DNA from: an uncultured bacterium
GTDB lineage: Bacteria > Planctomycetota > UBA1135 > GCA-002686595
Direction: 5' to 3'
Assembly (NCBI GenBank): GCA_937896235.1
Contig: CALBMX010000033.1
Location: 163,565 to 227,564 of the forward strand
DNA: 64,000 bases
The notes below the pieces were generated by a model. That model was not told the DNA's origin and searched no databases. It saw only the letters and a program-made list of their open reading frames with translations. Shown here in pieces: positions 18,135 through 27,181 of the stretch; within the stretch, counting starts at the first letter, position 1, and each line of letters opens with the position of its first letter. Made by a program: the position numbers and the translations under genes.

Positions 18135-18344
18135 TCCAAAAGAGTAGCCGCCGGGTACCACCGCCTCAAAGGCCCTAAGACGGGAACCGAGCAAGTCGCG
18201 CAACCGATTTACGAACCTGTTCTTGCTGTCATTGAACCCCAGAACGTCGGGACCGTTAGAATCTTCACCCGATCCCGGGCGCCCGCACCACCTGCACCTC
18301 TTGCGCACTAAAAACTACGGGTTCGAATCAGCACCACTGCCAAC

Positions 18345-20162
18345 ATGCCAAAAGCAAACCGCAACCTTCCCCTAGTCGCCTGCATCCTCACCGTGGCCCT
18401 TAGCGCGCTCGGCTGCTCCGAAAAGAGCGCACAAAGCGCTCCAGTCCAAGCACCAGAAGCTTCCGAGATCACCTACTCCTCGCCCCAGGTCGGAGATGCA
18501 ATCGACCGCGCTGTGCGTTACTTGCGCGGGGAACAAAACCGGAATACGGGCCAATACGGCGAAGGTGTCGAGGACACTGCGCGCGTCCTCATCGCGCTCG
18601 CCCAAAGCCCGCGCGCCTACTCTATCGACGACGGCCCGCTGGTCGCAGACGCCGTTGACTACCTGCGCGATCATCGCACAGGCGCAGGGCTGATCTTCGA
18701 CGAAACCGCGACTGCCAATGACGCCAAAATCCGTCAGACGCTGCTCGCCGCCTTGGCTCTTGCAAAGGTTGGCGCATCGGGTTCGGGTGTGGATGGAGAA
18801 GAGGCAGAGGCGCTCGCCACGGCGGCAAAGGCCGTCGACGAGGTCGCTTTCGCCCAAGTCTCGGGCGCTCTATTGCCCCTCGCCGAGCCGCTCGATGCAG
18901 CCGCCCTCCGCGCGACTCTCCACACTCAAGCGGAGAGCGGTTTGTTTCCTCAAGGTGGGCTCGCGAACACCGTGAGCACGACGACGAGCGCCATGGCTGC
19001 TCTCACTGCAACATGGCACGAGCTGCGCAGTGGCGAGGTCAAGCCCGCCTCCGAGGTTAGGCCTCTCCCCACGGCCGCCGCTGTAGATGTCCAGAAGATC
19101 ACAGAGTCCATGAACCGCGGCGCACTCTATCTTGTTAACGAAGGCGCGGTCGAGGTCGGGCGCTGGGGTGCGATGGGCCAAGCTGATCCGGGGATCACTG
19201 CGATGGTTCTAGGCGGGCTGCTGGCAACTCCAGAGCCGCGCCCCACGGAGGTCGACGCCGCAATCAACGCGGGCCTAGAGTGGCTTGTCTCCATGCAAAA
19301 AGAAGACGGTGCCATTCACGCCGGTCAACTTGCGAACTACGTGACTTCGGCCTCTATTCTTGCATTGGCGGCTGCGGACCGCCCCGAGTTCAAGGCGGCC
19401 ATCGAGGATGCGCGCCAGTTCCTTACTGTTCTACAAGCCGACGAAGGCGAAGGTTATGCACCGGGTCATCGCTACTACGGCGGGGTTGGTTACGGCGGCG
19501 ATGAGCGGCCTGACCTCTCCAACTTACAGATGGCGATGGACGCCCTCGCTGCAGCGGGCACCAAAGCCGAAGACCCCGCTTTCAACAAGGCCCTCGCGTT
19601 TCTCGAGCGCTGCCAGAATCGCTCCGAATCCAACGATGTCGCCGTCGTCGGGACGGGTGACCTAGGTGCTATCAAAAGTGGAAACGACGGAGGATCCGGT
19701 TACGCACCTGGTGAATCCAAGGCGGGTTACGTCACACTCGCCGACGGGACTCGCGTGCCGCGGTCTTATGGATCCATGACTTTTGCCTTGCTCAAAGGTT
19801 ACCTGCTCGCAGGTCTCCAAAGAGACGATCCACGCGTCGAGGCCACCTGGACCTGGATCACCAAAAACTACTCGCTTGACCTCAACCCGGGGTTCGAAGC
19901 CTCAGAGGATCCGAGCGAGGCGTACCAGGGCCTCTTCTACTACTTCCTCGCGATGGCGCGCGCGCTCGAGCTCTACGGTAGTGACGAGATCACAACGGCA
20001 GATGGCAACACGCACAACTGGAAGAAGGACCTAAGCGCGCGTCTGACGGCGATGCAAAAAGGCGACGGCTCTTGGGAGAACACCAACAGTCCACGCTGGT
20101 TTGAAGGCAACCCGACCTTGGCAACCGCCTATGCCCTATTGATCATGGAATCGACCTTGTAA
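18345..20162 (+). CDS. Lipoprotein with prenyltransferase/squalene-cyclase-like repeats
   Basis: 605 residues. The lipobox is LSALGC (lipidated Cys at about 24). The rest is an alpha/alpha-toroid of helical repeats with the characteristic QkedGa/QkGDGSWE turns: LEWLVSMQKEDGAIHAG, FLTVLQADEGEGYAPG and LTAMQKGDGSWENTNSPRWF. The QW-like turns match the squalene-hopene-cyclase/prenyltransferase fold, but the catalytic DxDD motif is not evident, so it is probably a non-enzymatic, secreted relative. A similar protein is encoded at 50105-52075. It sits alone, with its own terminator. Confidence 0.75.
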   Translation: MPKANRNLPLVACILTVALSALGCSEKSAQSAPVQAPEASEITYSSPQVGDAIDRAVRYLRGEQNRNTGQYGEGVEDTARVLIALAQSPRAYSIDDGPLVADAVDYLRDHRTGAGLIFDETATANDAKIRQTLLAALALAKVGASGSGVDGEEAEALATAAKAVDEVAFAQVSGALLPLAEPLDAAALRATLHTQAESGLFPQGGLANTVSTTTSAMAALTATWHELRSGEVKPASEVRPLPTAAAVDVQKITESMNRGALYLVNEGAVEVGRWGAMGQADPGITAMVLGGLLATPEPRPTEVDAAINAGLEWLVSMQKEDGAIHAGQLANYVTSASILALAAADRPEFKAAIEDARQFLTVLQADEGEGYAPGHRYYGGVGYGGDERPDLSNLQMAMDALAAAGTKAEDPAFNKALAFLERCQNRSESNDVAVVGTGDLGAIKSGNDGGSGYAPGESKAGYVTLADGTRVPRSYGSMTFALLKGYLLAGLQRDDPRVEATWTWITKNYSLDLNPGFEASEDPSEAYQGLFYYFLAMARALELYGSDEITTADGNTHNWKKDLSARLTAMQKGDGSWENTNSPRWFEGNPTLATAYALLIMESTL

Positions 20163-20183
20163 GAGGCTCCGTTTTCCTAGCCT

Positions 20184-20222
20184 AAAAAAGAAGCGCTCGG
20201 ATTGTCCGAGCGCTTCTTTTTT
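20184..20222. terminator. Strong rho-independent terminator
   Basis: An 18-bp perfect stem (A-run, GAAGCGCTCGGA, its complement, T-run) with a 3-nt loop. Flanking A and T runs make it functional on both strands, between the repeat lipoprotein (+) and the aldehyde dehydrogenase (-). Confidence 0.92.
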
Positions 20223-20275
20223 GCAAGCCGCCTCCGAAGGAAGGGGGCCCGCATCGGAGCCAGTTGGATCGAGAC

Positions 20276-21679
20276 CTATTCCGAGTCGGGATTTGAATCG
20301 GTCACACTCTTCGGGCTCGAAAACTGCTGATGCCCTTCAATGCCGCCAAGGAATCCATGTCCCGACTGACGGGCACCGACCCATGGGCTTCCGGGGGCGC
20401 TCGAAATGTAGCGGTTGATTCCGATCTGGCCGAACCGCAAGCGCTTGGCGATTCGCACGGCTTTATCCTCGTCGGAAGAGTAGACATTAGCCGCCAATCC
20501 GTAAATAGAGTCATTTGCGAGCCGAACCGCCTCTTCTTCACTTCCATCAAAACGATAGAGGCAGACCACCGGTCCGAAAGTCTCTTCCGTAAGAAGGGTC
20601 GAGTTTTCGGGAATGTCAGCGACGACCGTTGCAGGATAAAAAGCGCCTTTGCCTTCAGGAATCTCCCCCCCCATCAACAGGCGAGCGCCTTTGCCGACAG
20701 CGTCTAGCACCTGGGCGTGACAGCGGGCGCGCTGACCGACCGAGACCATCGGTCCCATACGAACACCGGGCTCGAATCCCGAGCCATGCGTCCAGGTTGA
20801 TGCGAGCTCGAGCACCTTGGCCTCAAAAGCATCCGCAATCTCGGCAGCGACATAGACGCGCTCGACACTACAGCAGACCTGACCCGTATTCCGCAAAGAG
20901 TGCGTCACAGCACACTTCGCAGCAGAGTCGAGATCCGCGTCAGCCAGAACGACAAGCGGGTCCTTGCCGCCGAGCTCAAGAACAAGACGTTTCAGGCCGC
21001 CGGCAGCCGAGGCCATGATCGATTGGCCGGTAGCGCGACTCCCAACAAAGCCGATCATGTCGACATTGGAAGCAACCAGCTGAGCACCGGTCTTGCCCTC
21101 GCCCTGCACGAGCTGAATCACATCTTTCGGCAGGTGAGGCGCGAAGGCCTCGACGATCATCGCGCCCACAAGCGGCGAGTGCTCCGTCGGCTTCAAAACA
21201 ACAGCATTCCCCGCGGCCAGCGACGGCATTACGATTCCGATCGGCATGCGCATGGGAAAGTTCCATGGAGAAACGGCAGCGACAACCCCGTGGGCGTCGC
21301 GATAGCGGGTCGTGCGATGCCGCTGGTTCGGGAGAACTACAGGCGCGAACGCCTCTCTATATTCGGCGAAGGTCCCGTCAAGGCTGCCCCACCACATCTC
21401 GATTTCGCCTTCGGCCTCCGGAAGCGGCTTGCCCATTTCGCGAACGATCATCGGGGCCATCTTGTCACGCATCGCATAGAGGGCCTCGCAACCCTTCCGA
21501 AGCATGCCGAGGCGCTGCTCTAGGGGAAGTGCGGACCAACCCGCCCATGCGGCTTGTCCACGCGCAACGGTGGCCTCGATCTCAGCTTGCGGAGTGATCT
21601 CGATCTCAGCGATAACCTCACCTGTGGCGGGGTCGATGTCTTGGTAGGTACTCACGGCGACTTCTTGCAGTGTATTCAT
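20276..21679 (-). CDS. NAD(P)-dependent aldehyde dehydrogenase (succinate-semialdehyde type)
   Basis: 467 residues. Cofactor- and substrate-binding segments are VAAVSPWNFPMRMPIGIVMPSLAAGNAVVLKPTEHSP, LELGGKDP (general base Glu) and NTGQVCCSVERVYV (catalytic Cys, two consecutive Cys as in many semialdehyde dehydrogenases). The family oxidises aldehydes to acids, and the closest pattern is short-length succinate-semialdehyde dehydrogenase. It could feed GABA or polyamine breakdown, but no such genes are adjacent. A 208-bp gap separates it from the SDR gene on the same strand. Confidence 0.9.
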   Translation of the reverse strand: MNTLQEVAVSTYQDIDPATGEVIAEIEITPQAEIEATVARGQAAWAGWSALPLEQRLGMLRKGCEALYAMRDKMAPMIVREMGKPLPEAEGEIEMWWGSLDGTFAEYREAFAPVVLPNQRHRTTRYRDAHGVVAAVSPWNFPMRMPIGIVMPSLAAGNAVVLKPTEHSPLVGAMIVEAFAPHLPKDVIQLVQGEGKTGAQLVASNVDMIGFVGSRATGQSIMASAAGGLKRLVLELGGKDPLVVLADADLDSAAKCAVTHSLRNTGQVCCSVERVYVAAEIADAFEAKVLELASTWTHGSGFEPGVRMGPMVSVGQRARCHAQVLDAVGKGARLLMGGEIPEGKGAFYPATVVADIPENSTLLTEETFGPVVCLYRFDGSEEEAVRLANDSIYGLAANVYSSDEDKAVRIAKRLRFGQIGINRYISSAPGSPWVGARQSGHGFLGGIEGHQQFSSPKSVTDSNPDSE

Positions 21680-21887
21680 GCTGTGATACTAAGCCATTTA
21701 GGCTCTTTCGTTACCCGGGGGTCCTTCTTGCCCACATATTTTAGCGCAACGGGAACGTACAAACAGGGTTGCCGCCTGGGTGCACTCGGCATCCTTGCTC
21801 TAACCCCGAGTTGGGTCGCCGAGCTCGATTGATTAGCACGGCATTGCGAGTCCGGCGCCTAGCGCGCCCCTCAAACCCGCAGTGGAC

Positions 21888-22610
21888 CTAGAGCATCCAA
21901 CCGCCGGCAACCGGGATGTCGGCGCCAGTGGTATAAAGCGAGCCGTCCGAGGTCAGCCACAAAGCGGCGGATGCGACCTCTTCCGGAGTTCCAACACGCC
22001 CCATCGGGATCTTGGCGATTAGGTCCGGATCGAGCGTTCCCTTGTGGGCAGCGTCGTGGGGAATCAACCCAGGTGAGATCATATTGACCCGAACTCCGAA
22101 AGCCGCCTCTTCCAAAGCTAGCGATCGCATCAGCACAACAAGCGCGCTCTTGGACGCCGCGTAGGCCGCACTCGCGCGCCTAGGCCCAAGCCCTGCAAGC
22201 CCTGCGCATCCAAAAAACACAAAGGCCCCTTGCGCCTCTCGCAACATGCCAAGCCCGCTGTCTGCAACATTCATCGCGGTTTGCACATTGGACTGCCACA
22301 TCTTCACAAGTGTCTCGGCGGAGGAGGCAGTGCCCGTCTCGTAATCCCCCACTGCGTGAACGATGTTGTCGAGGCGCCCGCTCTGCTCGGCAATCGTCTC
22401 GATGAGCATGGACGTCGCGTTGGCGTCGCTCAGGTCAACAAGGTGGACCCGACCGGAGAACTCCGCTTCTAGAGCCGACGCCCGATCATGGGAACCTCTA
22501 TACGTGATGTGGACGATGTCTCCTCGGTCGGCAAGAGCACGCGCTACGGCAAGGCCGAGCCCGCGAACACCACCGGTGACAAGAGAGACCTTTCTTTGAC
22601 CGGACTTCAT
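21888..22610 (-). CDS. Short-chain dehydrogenase/reductase
   Basis: 240 residues, classical SDR. The cofactor motif is TGGVRGLGLA, and the active site is AAYAASKSA (YxxxK). A substrate Ser is not clear, since the usual S is replaced in FFGCAGLAGLG. The C-terminus ADIPVAGGWML resembles FabG-type reductases ending in DGG. The start overlaps the cytochrome c stop by 4 nt, so the two are coupled; whether they work together is unknown. Confidence 0.85.
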   Translation of the reverse strand: MKSGQRKVSLVTGGVRGLGLAVARALADRGDIVHITYRGSHDRASALEAEFSGRVHLVDLSDANATSMLIETIAEQSGRLDNIVHAVGDYETGTASSAETLVKMWQSNVQTAMNVADSGLGMLREAQGAFVFFGCAGLAGLGPRRASAAYAASKSALVVLMRSLALEEAAFGVRVNMISPGLIPHDAAHKGTLDPDLIAKIPMGRVGTPEEVASAALWLTSDGSLYTTGADIPVAGGWML

Positions 22611-22963
22611 TGGGCTAAGAGAAAGCCCGCCAAGCGATCCCGCTCATCGTCGGACAGATTGGCGAATCCCGGCATATCGGCGCTGAACTGCAGGTCCAAC
22701 TTAACCAGGCGTTTGTTTCCTTTCCGGAACGCGCTCGGCTCGAAAAGGAACTCGACGAGCGCCTCGCGCTCCCAGTTCTCCGCAAGGCCAAGCAAGGTCG
22801 GAGCAGAACCAGTCCCCAGCAGATCTTCTCCATGGCACGTCGCGCACGCGGAATCTCTATAGATCTGCTCCCCCGTGGAACCGTCGGCGGGCTGCTTGCG
22901 CATGGAGCAGGCGGGAAGTGTGGCCAGTAAGACTGGAACCATCATCGCGGGTAGAACTTTCAT
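22607..22963 (-). CDS. Class I c-type cytochrome lipoprotein
   Basis: 118 residues. The signal is lipoprotein-like (VLLATLPAC, lipidated Cys about 19). The single heme site is CATCHGEDLLGTG, and the distal Met ligand is in SADMPGFANLSDDERDRLAGFLL, the hallmark of a small mono-heme class I cytochrome c. It should act as an electron carrier tethered in the periplasm. It is translationally coupled (4-nt overlap) to an SDR gene, an odd pairing because the SDR is cytoplasmic. Confidence 0.88.
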   Translation of the reverse strand: MKVLPAMMVPVLLATLPACSMRKQPADGSTGEQIYRDSACATCHGEDLLGTGSAPTLLGLAENWEREALVEFLFEPSAFRKGNKRLVKLDLQFSADMPGFANLSDDERDRLAGFLLAQ

Positions 22964-23052
22964 CGTCCGATACCCTACCCCCCGAACGGCCCAAATGCGC
23001 TATCGGGCCGACCTAAAAACAGGTGTGCAGAGACGGGGGACTCTCCCCCTCG

Positions 23053-23721
23053 TTAGTTTAGGAAACCAAGGCGTGACAAGGGCCACATGCGCAGCTCTAC
23101 GCGACCTCGAACAAGATCGCTTTGCACTTGTCCAAACTCACGGCTATCACTCGAGCGGGGCCGATTGTCACCTAGGACAAAGAAGTGTCCGGGACGCACC
23201 GTCGTTGACACGAAAGCCGCCTTGTCGACACTCTCCACATAGGGTTCCGTCAAGAGCACGCCATTGACCCAGAGGCGACCGTCGCCGAGCACAATGCGAT
23301 CTCCCGGCAAGCCGATAATCCGCTTGACGTAATCTACCCTTGGGTCGAGCGGGTAGCGCATCACCACGATGTCCCCACGGTCGTAACCGACCAGCTCGGA
23401 CCAGGGCTCCACAAGGATTCGATCGCCGTCTTGTAAACCCGGCTGCATCGAGCTGCCCCGCACGACGGGTGTATGAAACGTCAGCAGGTAGACTACAAAC
23501 AAGGCCACCGTTGCGCGCATTCCGCGGGCGACGCCATCCCGTAATCTCGGAGGAACCTCGCCTTGGTCCGGCTCCTGGTCAGCGATTTCACGAAGGAGCG
23601 TCTCTGTTGCCCCCGAACCCATCCGCTGCAAGTCCACGGAACCAACATTCATCAGGTCCGCAAGCTCGACGCCGGTTTTCGTTTCGTCTACTTGGCCGGT
23701 GTTTGGGGGGGTGTGATTCAC
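23053..23721 (-). CDS. lepB: Signal peptidase I
   Basis: 222 residues, GTG start. The Ser/Lys dyad is visible: RGSSMQPGLQDGD (SxMxP; nucleophile S90) and YVKRIIGLPGDRI (K133). The third box GDNRPRSSDSREFG is also intact. One membrane segment (about 69-86) anchors the catalytic domain in the periplasm, where it removes signal peptides. A longer-than-usual cytoplasmic N-terminus (~65 residues) precedes the anchor. Divergent from the GGDEF gene. Confidence 0.93.
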   Translation of the reverse strand: MNHTPPNTGQVDETKTGVELADLMNVGSVDLQRMGSGATETLLREIADQEPDQGEVPPRLRDGVARGMRATVALFVVYLLTFHTPVVRGSSMQPGLQDGDRILVEPWSELVGYDRGDIVVMRYPLDPRVDYVKRIIGLPGDRIVLGDGRLWVNGVLLTEPYVESVDKAAFVSTTVRPGHFFVLGDNRPRSSDSREFGQVQSDLVRGRVELRMWPLSRLGFLN

Positions 23722-23788
23722 TCACCCCTTATCGAGAACATCAGGGCCAGATCTTTACTTGCCTCTTAAGAAAGCCTACTAGTGGTGC

Positions 23789-25246
23789 ATGATCGACGAG
23801 CTGAAAACGACGCCAAACCCCGCTAGGGGGTCTTGGGGCCTATCCGGTGGAAAGAAAAAGGGTGAACCGTGGGAAGCGAGCCCCGCTGGAGCCCTAAAAA
23901 CGACCCTAGTTTTACTCGCAGCGATCACTATTTCAGATCACCTGTTGGTTCCTCAGATTCCGATCGGTGTTCTCTTCGTCATGCCGGTTTTGACGTCGGT
24001 ATGGATGCGCAAGCGGCGCATGATCGTTGTCACTGCGTGCCTTGCATCGATGTTGGTTGTCTTGGACACCCAGTGGACTGGGGCTGCGGCGATCGGTAGC
24101 AGCGAGCAGATGCCCTTCATGTACTCCTTTGCCGCAGCGGGTGTCAGCATCTTTATGTTGTGGACAACTGTGTTCATGGGCTTCCTTTGGCTCGGTGTAC
24201 AGCGCGAGCTGATTCGGAGCCAACTCACGACGACCCAAACGCTGACCAACTTGACCGAAGGAGTCGTAACGGTCGACCAAGATGAGCGTGTCGTGCTGAT
24301 GAATCCAGCGGCCGAGCAGATGACCGGCTGGCGCCTCGAAGAGGCCAAAGGCAAGTCGGTTGAGCTGGTCGTGCGACGAGAGCGCGACTCCATCCTGATC
24401 CCCGAAGACGGCGTCCCTCCTGGTGAAGGCGAAGTCCTTGTCTCCCGCGATGGCACCGTCGCCCCTGTGGAAGTTTCCGAGGCCCCGTTTGAGATTGACG
24501 ATGAGACTAGCGGTTACGTGCTTGTTCTCACGGACGCAAGCGAGCGGCGCGATCGTGAGGGTGTGATGTTGCGCCTCGCCTATCGCGACCGTTTGACAGG
24601 CTTGCCGAACCGCGCATCCCTCAGTGACCGCATGACTCTAGAGCTTGCACACTCCCGAAGGAGTGGACTCCCACTCGCCTGCCTCTTTTTAGATCTAGAT
24701 GGATTGAAAAACGTCAATGATTCCTTTGGCCATGCGGCGGGAGACGCACTCCTAGTCGGCTTCGCGGAGCGCCTACGCAGCGTCCTGCGCGAAGGGGATA
24801 CGGTGGCCCGACTCGGCGGTGATGAGTTCACCGTTCTCCTTCCCAATCTCGAAGAGGCCTCCAGCGCCGGGATTGTCGCGGAGAAGATCCTAATCTCCCT
24901 CGAACACCCGATCCTGTTCGAGGGGACCTCCTTGAATGCGTCCCTTAGCATCGGAATTGCACTGTTCCCGAGCGATGGCGAGCGCGGTGAGGACCTGCTC
25001 TTGCATGCCGACGAGGCGATGTATCAAGCCAAGGAAAATGGTGGCGGCCAGTATTGTTACTGGGCACAAAAAAAGCAACTGCGCCCAAGAGCGAACCACT
25101 CTCCGGTCCCCGCAAGGCTAGCCAGCCCAGATAAGCCCTGCGACACCGCCGAATCCGACAAGCGTGCCCAGGACAGAGACCGGGCCCTGCCGCACTCCAA
25201 ACTTGAAGCCAAAGGGAAGGATGAAGAGGGGCGAGGTCGAGAGTAG
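23789..25246 (+). CDS. Membrane PAS-GGDEF diguanylate cyclase
   Basis: 485 residues. Four membrane segments lie at about 38-135. A PAS domain follows (TLTNLTEGVVTVDQDERVVLMNPAAEQMTGW, from ~150). The GGDEF domain spans ~262-430, with an intact active site RLGGDEF (343-347) and an intact RxxD inhibitory I-site exactly five residues earlier (R334-D337). It is therefore expected to make cyclic di-GMP and be product-inhibited. No EAL domain follows. The last ~45 residues are low-complexity and lie antisense to the end of the convergent transporter gene, with a 129-bp overlap. Confidence 0.9.
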   Translation: MIDELKTTPNPARGSWGLSGGKKKGEPWEASPAGALKTTLVLLAAITISDHLLVPQIPIGVLFVMPVLTSVWMRKRRMIVVTACLASMLVVLDTQWTGAAAIGSSEQMPFMYSFAAAGVSIFMLWTTVFMGFLWLGVQRELIRSQLTTTQTLTNLTEGVVTVDQDERVVLMNPAAEQMTGWRLEEAKGKSVELVVRRERDSILIPEDGVPPGEGEVLVSRDGTVAPVEVSEAPFEIDDETSGYVLVLTDASERRDREGVMLRLAYRDRLTGLPNRASLSDRMTLELAHSRRSGLPLACLFLDLDGLKNVNDSFGHAAGDALLVGFAERLRSVLREGDTVARLGGDEFTVLLPNLEEASSAGIVAEKILISLEHPILFEGTSLNASLSIGIALFPSDGERGEDLLLHADEAMYQAKENGGGQYCYWAQKKQLRPRANHSPVPARLASPDKPCDTAESDKRAQDRDRALPHSKLEAKGKDEEGRGRE

Positions 25247-26092
25247 GAGCGCCGACAGGTGGCCCGAAGCGGTTTGTACAGTGGCCGAGTGAAAAGGGAG
25301 AGAGACCAGCGTCGCAAAAAAAGTTGGGACCAGGAGAGCTCTCATCAGGGTTACGTTTAGAAACGGGCGAATCGTCTCCGCGAGTCCCGCGCTACTTTTG
25401 GCTCCGCCAAGTAGGCTTACGAAAACTGCGATCACGAGGGCGGCGACTAGCCCTCCACAAAGTCGCACAACCGTTCCCGGGATCAGGTCTACACCTTCGA
25501 AACTCGAGTGAGCGATCACGATTGCCCCGCCTTGACAGACTGCCGCTCCAAGGGCAAACAGCAAGCCCCAGAGGAGCTGCCTCGGTTTGCGGTCAGTCGT
25601 CAGCTGGCTTTGCCTTTTCCTTGGGTCCAGGATGACCAGTGAAACTCCCGCTAGAATGACGGCCATCCAAAGGAACGTCTCCGCGCGGTAGGATTCCCCC
25701 AAGAAGATCCACGCGATCAAGCCAGCGATCGGCGGAGTCAAGTTGCCAATCATCGCAGTGACCTGTACACCCGCGAGTGGAAAGGCCGCGAAGTAGAGCG
25801 AATCCCCGATTGCGAAGCCAAGCACACCACTCCACAAGAGAGGCCAAAAGTCGCCGGCGCTCGGGTAAGTGGAGCCCATGACTAGCGCTGCAATTACAAA
25901 GCACGTTGTCGCCAAGCTGTTCTTGAACAAGTTCAGTCCAGCAGCCGAAGGTGTCCGCTCGCTTGGACCGGATCTCCGGAATACGCGGTCGAACATTAAA
26001 CAACCGAGGCCCCAACTCGCTGCCGCGATGAGGCCTGTGATTGCTGGAAGCACGAGCGCGTTCCCAGTCATAGCACATAGGAAAGCAACCAT
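25118..26092 (-). CDS. EamA/DMT-family transporter
   Basis: 324 residues with about ten hydrophobic segments and two EamA-like halves. Diagnostic stretches are AMIGNLTPPIAGLIAWIFLGESYRAETFLWMAVILAGVSLVILDP at the end of the first repeat and STSPLFILPFGFKF... near the end of the second. Substrate is unknown (metabolite exporter in general). The 3' end overlaps the GGDEF gene tail-to-tail by 129 bp. Confidence 0.82.
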   Translation of the reverse strand: MVAFLCAMTGNALVLPAITGLIAAASWGLGCLMFDRVFRRSGPSERTPSAAGLNLFKNSLATTCFVIAALVMGSTYPSAGDFWPLLWSGVLGFAIGDSLYFAAFPLAGVQVTAMIGNLTPPIAGLIAWIFLGESYRAETFLWMAVILAGVSLVILDPRKRQSQLTTDRKPRQLLWGLLFALGAAVCQGGAIVIAHSSFEGVDLIPGTVVRLCGGLVAALVIAVFVSLLGGAKSSAGLAETIRPFLNVTLMRALLVPTFFATLVSLPFHSATVQTASGHLSALLLSTSPLFILPFGFKFGVRQGPVSVLGTLVGFGGVAGLIWAG

Positions 26093-26118
26093 GCTTAGCT
26101 CCTAGTGGGGCTTAGAAG

Positions 26119-26574
26119 TTAGGCAATGGGAGTCGGGCAGGGATAGCCGGACTGAGGCTTTTGCTCGCAGAAGTGACCGAGCTCACGCAGTGTCGTGCTC
26201 GCGAGTAGTGCAAGGTACTCATCACTTGTGCGCTTCCAATACTGGTGCAGCGGGCAGGCGCGATCATCCGAACACTCCGATTGACCAAGCAGGCACTTGC
26301 GGATTTTGCCGAGGTGCTCTTCGGCGTCCACAATGTCGTAAAGAGAGATGTCAGTCGCCAACTTCCCGTCGGCAAGCTTGAAGCCACCGCTGCGTCCACG
26401 CTGACTTTTGATCAGGCCACGCGTTACAAGTGGCTGAAGAATCTTCGCCAGGAACGGCGCGGGAACGCCAAGCCTCTCAGCCATATCCCTAGCCAGGTAG
26501 AAGCCATCCTCACTCTGCTGTTGGGCCAGGAACGTAAGGGCACGGATTGCGTATTCACTTGCTCGAGAGATCAT
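26119..26574 (-). CDS. Rrf2-family Fe-S transcriptional regulator
   Basis: 151 residues from the ATG at 26572-26574; the frame is open upstream, but MISRASEYAIRALTFLAQ is the standard Rrf2 start. The winged helix reads PAPFLAKILQPLVTRGLIKSQRGRSGGFKLA. Three Cys for a labile Fe-S cluster are present at C94, C101 and C107 (CLLGQSECSDDRAC), as in IscR/NsrR/RsrR. It likely senses iron-sulfur status, NO or redox state. No isc or nsr target is adjacent on this strand. The spacing (x6, x5) is close to the IscR type. Confidence 0.92.
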   Translation of the reverse strand: MISRASEYAIRALTFLAQQQSEDGFYLARDMAERLGVPAPFLAKILQPLVTRGLIKSQRGRSGGFKLADGKLATDISLYDIVDAEEHLGKIRKCLLGQSECSDDRACPLHQYWKRTSDEYLALLASTTLRELGHFCEQKPQSGYPCPTPIA

Positions 26575-26947
26575 GTGCAAAGCAGACCAAAATATCCGGG
26601 GTTCTATCCAACTAAAACTACATGTTTCTCCGCAAAGATAGCTATTAGGGACAAATAAATCCCTCCCCATAAGGCCGGTGCTAGGCGGCCCATGCGCAGT
26701 CTGGGGATCTCTTTACCCGTTTGGCCGAGCGATCAGGGCCAGTTTTCGGGGTCAGGCTCCGCCTGGGCAACCTCGAGGTCCCCTTCCCTACCGGCCAAAA
26801 GAGATGGCCTTGTCCCGCTACGCTACTCTTCCGGCAGCGTGAGGCCAGCCCGCAGCGATCCCAGGAGGAGCGAGAATTAGAAAGACACCTCGTAGAGCGT
26901 AAACTCCACAAGGCGTCCTTATTTGGGGGGTGTCGCTGCTAAGAGAT
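26575..26947. other. Intergenic region with nested inverted repeats
   Basis: No convincing gene. Near 26733-26793 several inverted repeats nest: CAGGC/GCCTG, the palindrome ACCTCGAGGT, and an enclosing GGGG/CCCC pair. This could be a small structured RNA or leader. Nothing else is recognisable. Confidence 0.25.
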
Positions 26948-27073
26948 TTAGCCGCGGGTGCTTTTGCACTTGGCTTTCGCCGCAGCGCGATTTGCACCGG
27001 AGCCCATGCCCATCTTGCGTACGCGGCGTTTGCCGCGGGTGGGACCACACACCTTGATTTGTGTTTTTGCCAT
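26948..27073 (-). CDS. Small basic protein of unknown function (41 aa)
   Basis: A 41-residue frame, with the ATG at 27071-27073 preceded by AAGGAG at 27080-27085 with ideal 6-nt spacing. The product is highly basic (13 Arg/Lys) and starts MAKTQIKVCGPTRGKRRVRKM. It has two Cys (C9, C36) and a Gly/Ala-rich middle. It has the look of a small ribosome- or nucleic-acid-binding protein, but I do not recognise it as any standard ribosomal protein (bL36, bTHX and bS22 do not match). The coding call rests on the ribosome-binding site and composition. Confidence 0.6.
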   Translation of the reverse strand: MAKTQIKVCGPTRGKRRVRKMGMGSGANRAAAKAKCKSTRG

Positions 27074-27181
27074 GTTGAACTCCTTGATTTGTTCGTCTTG
27101 AGGTTTGGTATCAGTGCCTTTTCCGAGGGACCTTGCCTCTGGATTTCGGGGCGGAAAGCATAGCCTGCAACGGAGCAAACG

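Noticed and set aside
26681..26911. 76-codon minus-strand frame upstream of the 41-aa gene
   Set aside because: Composition is random-like, and it covers nested inverted repeats.
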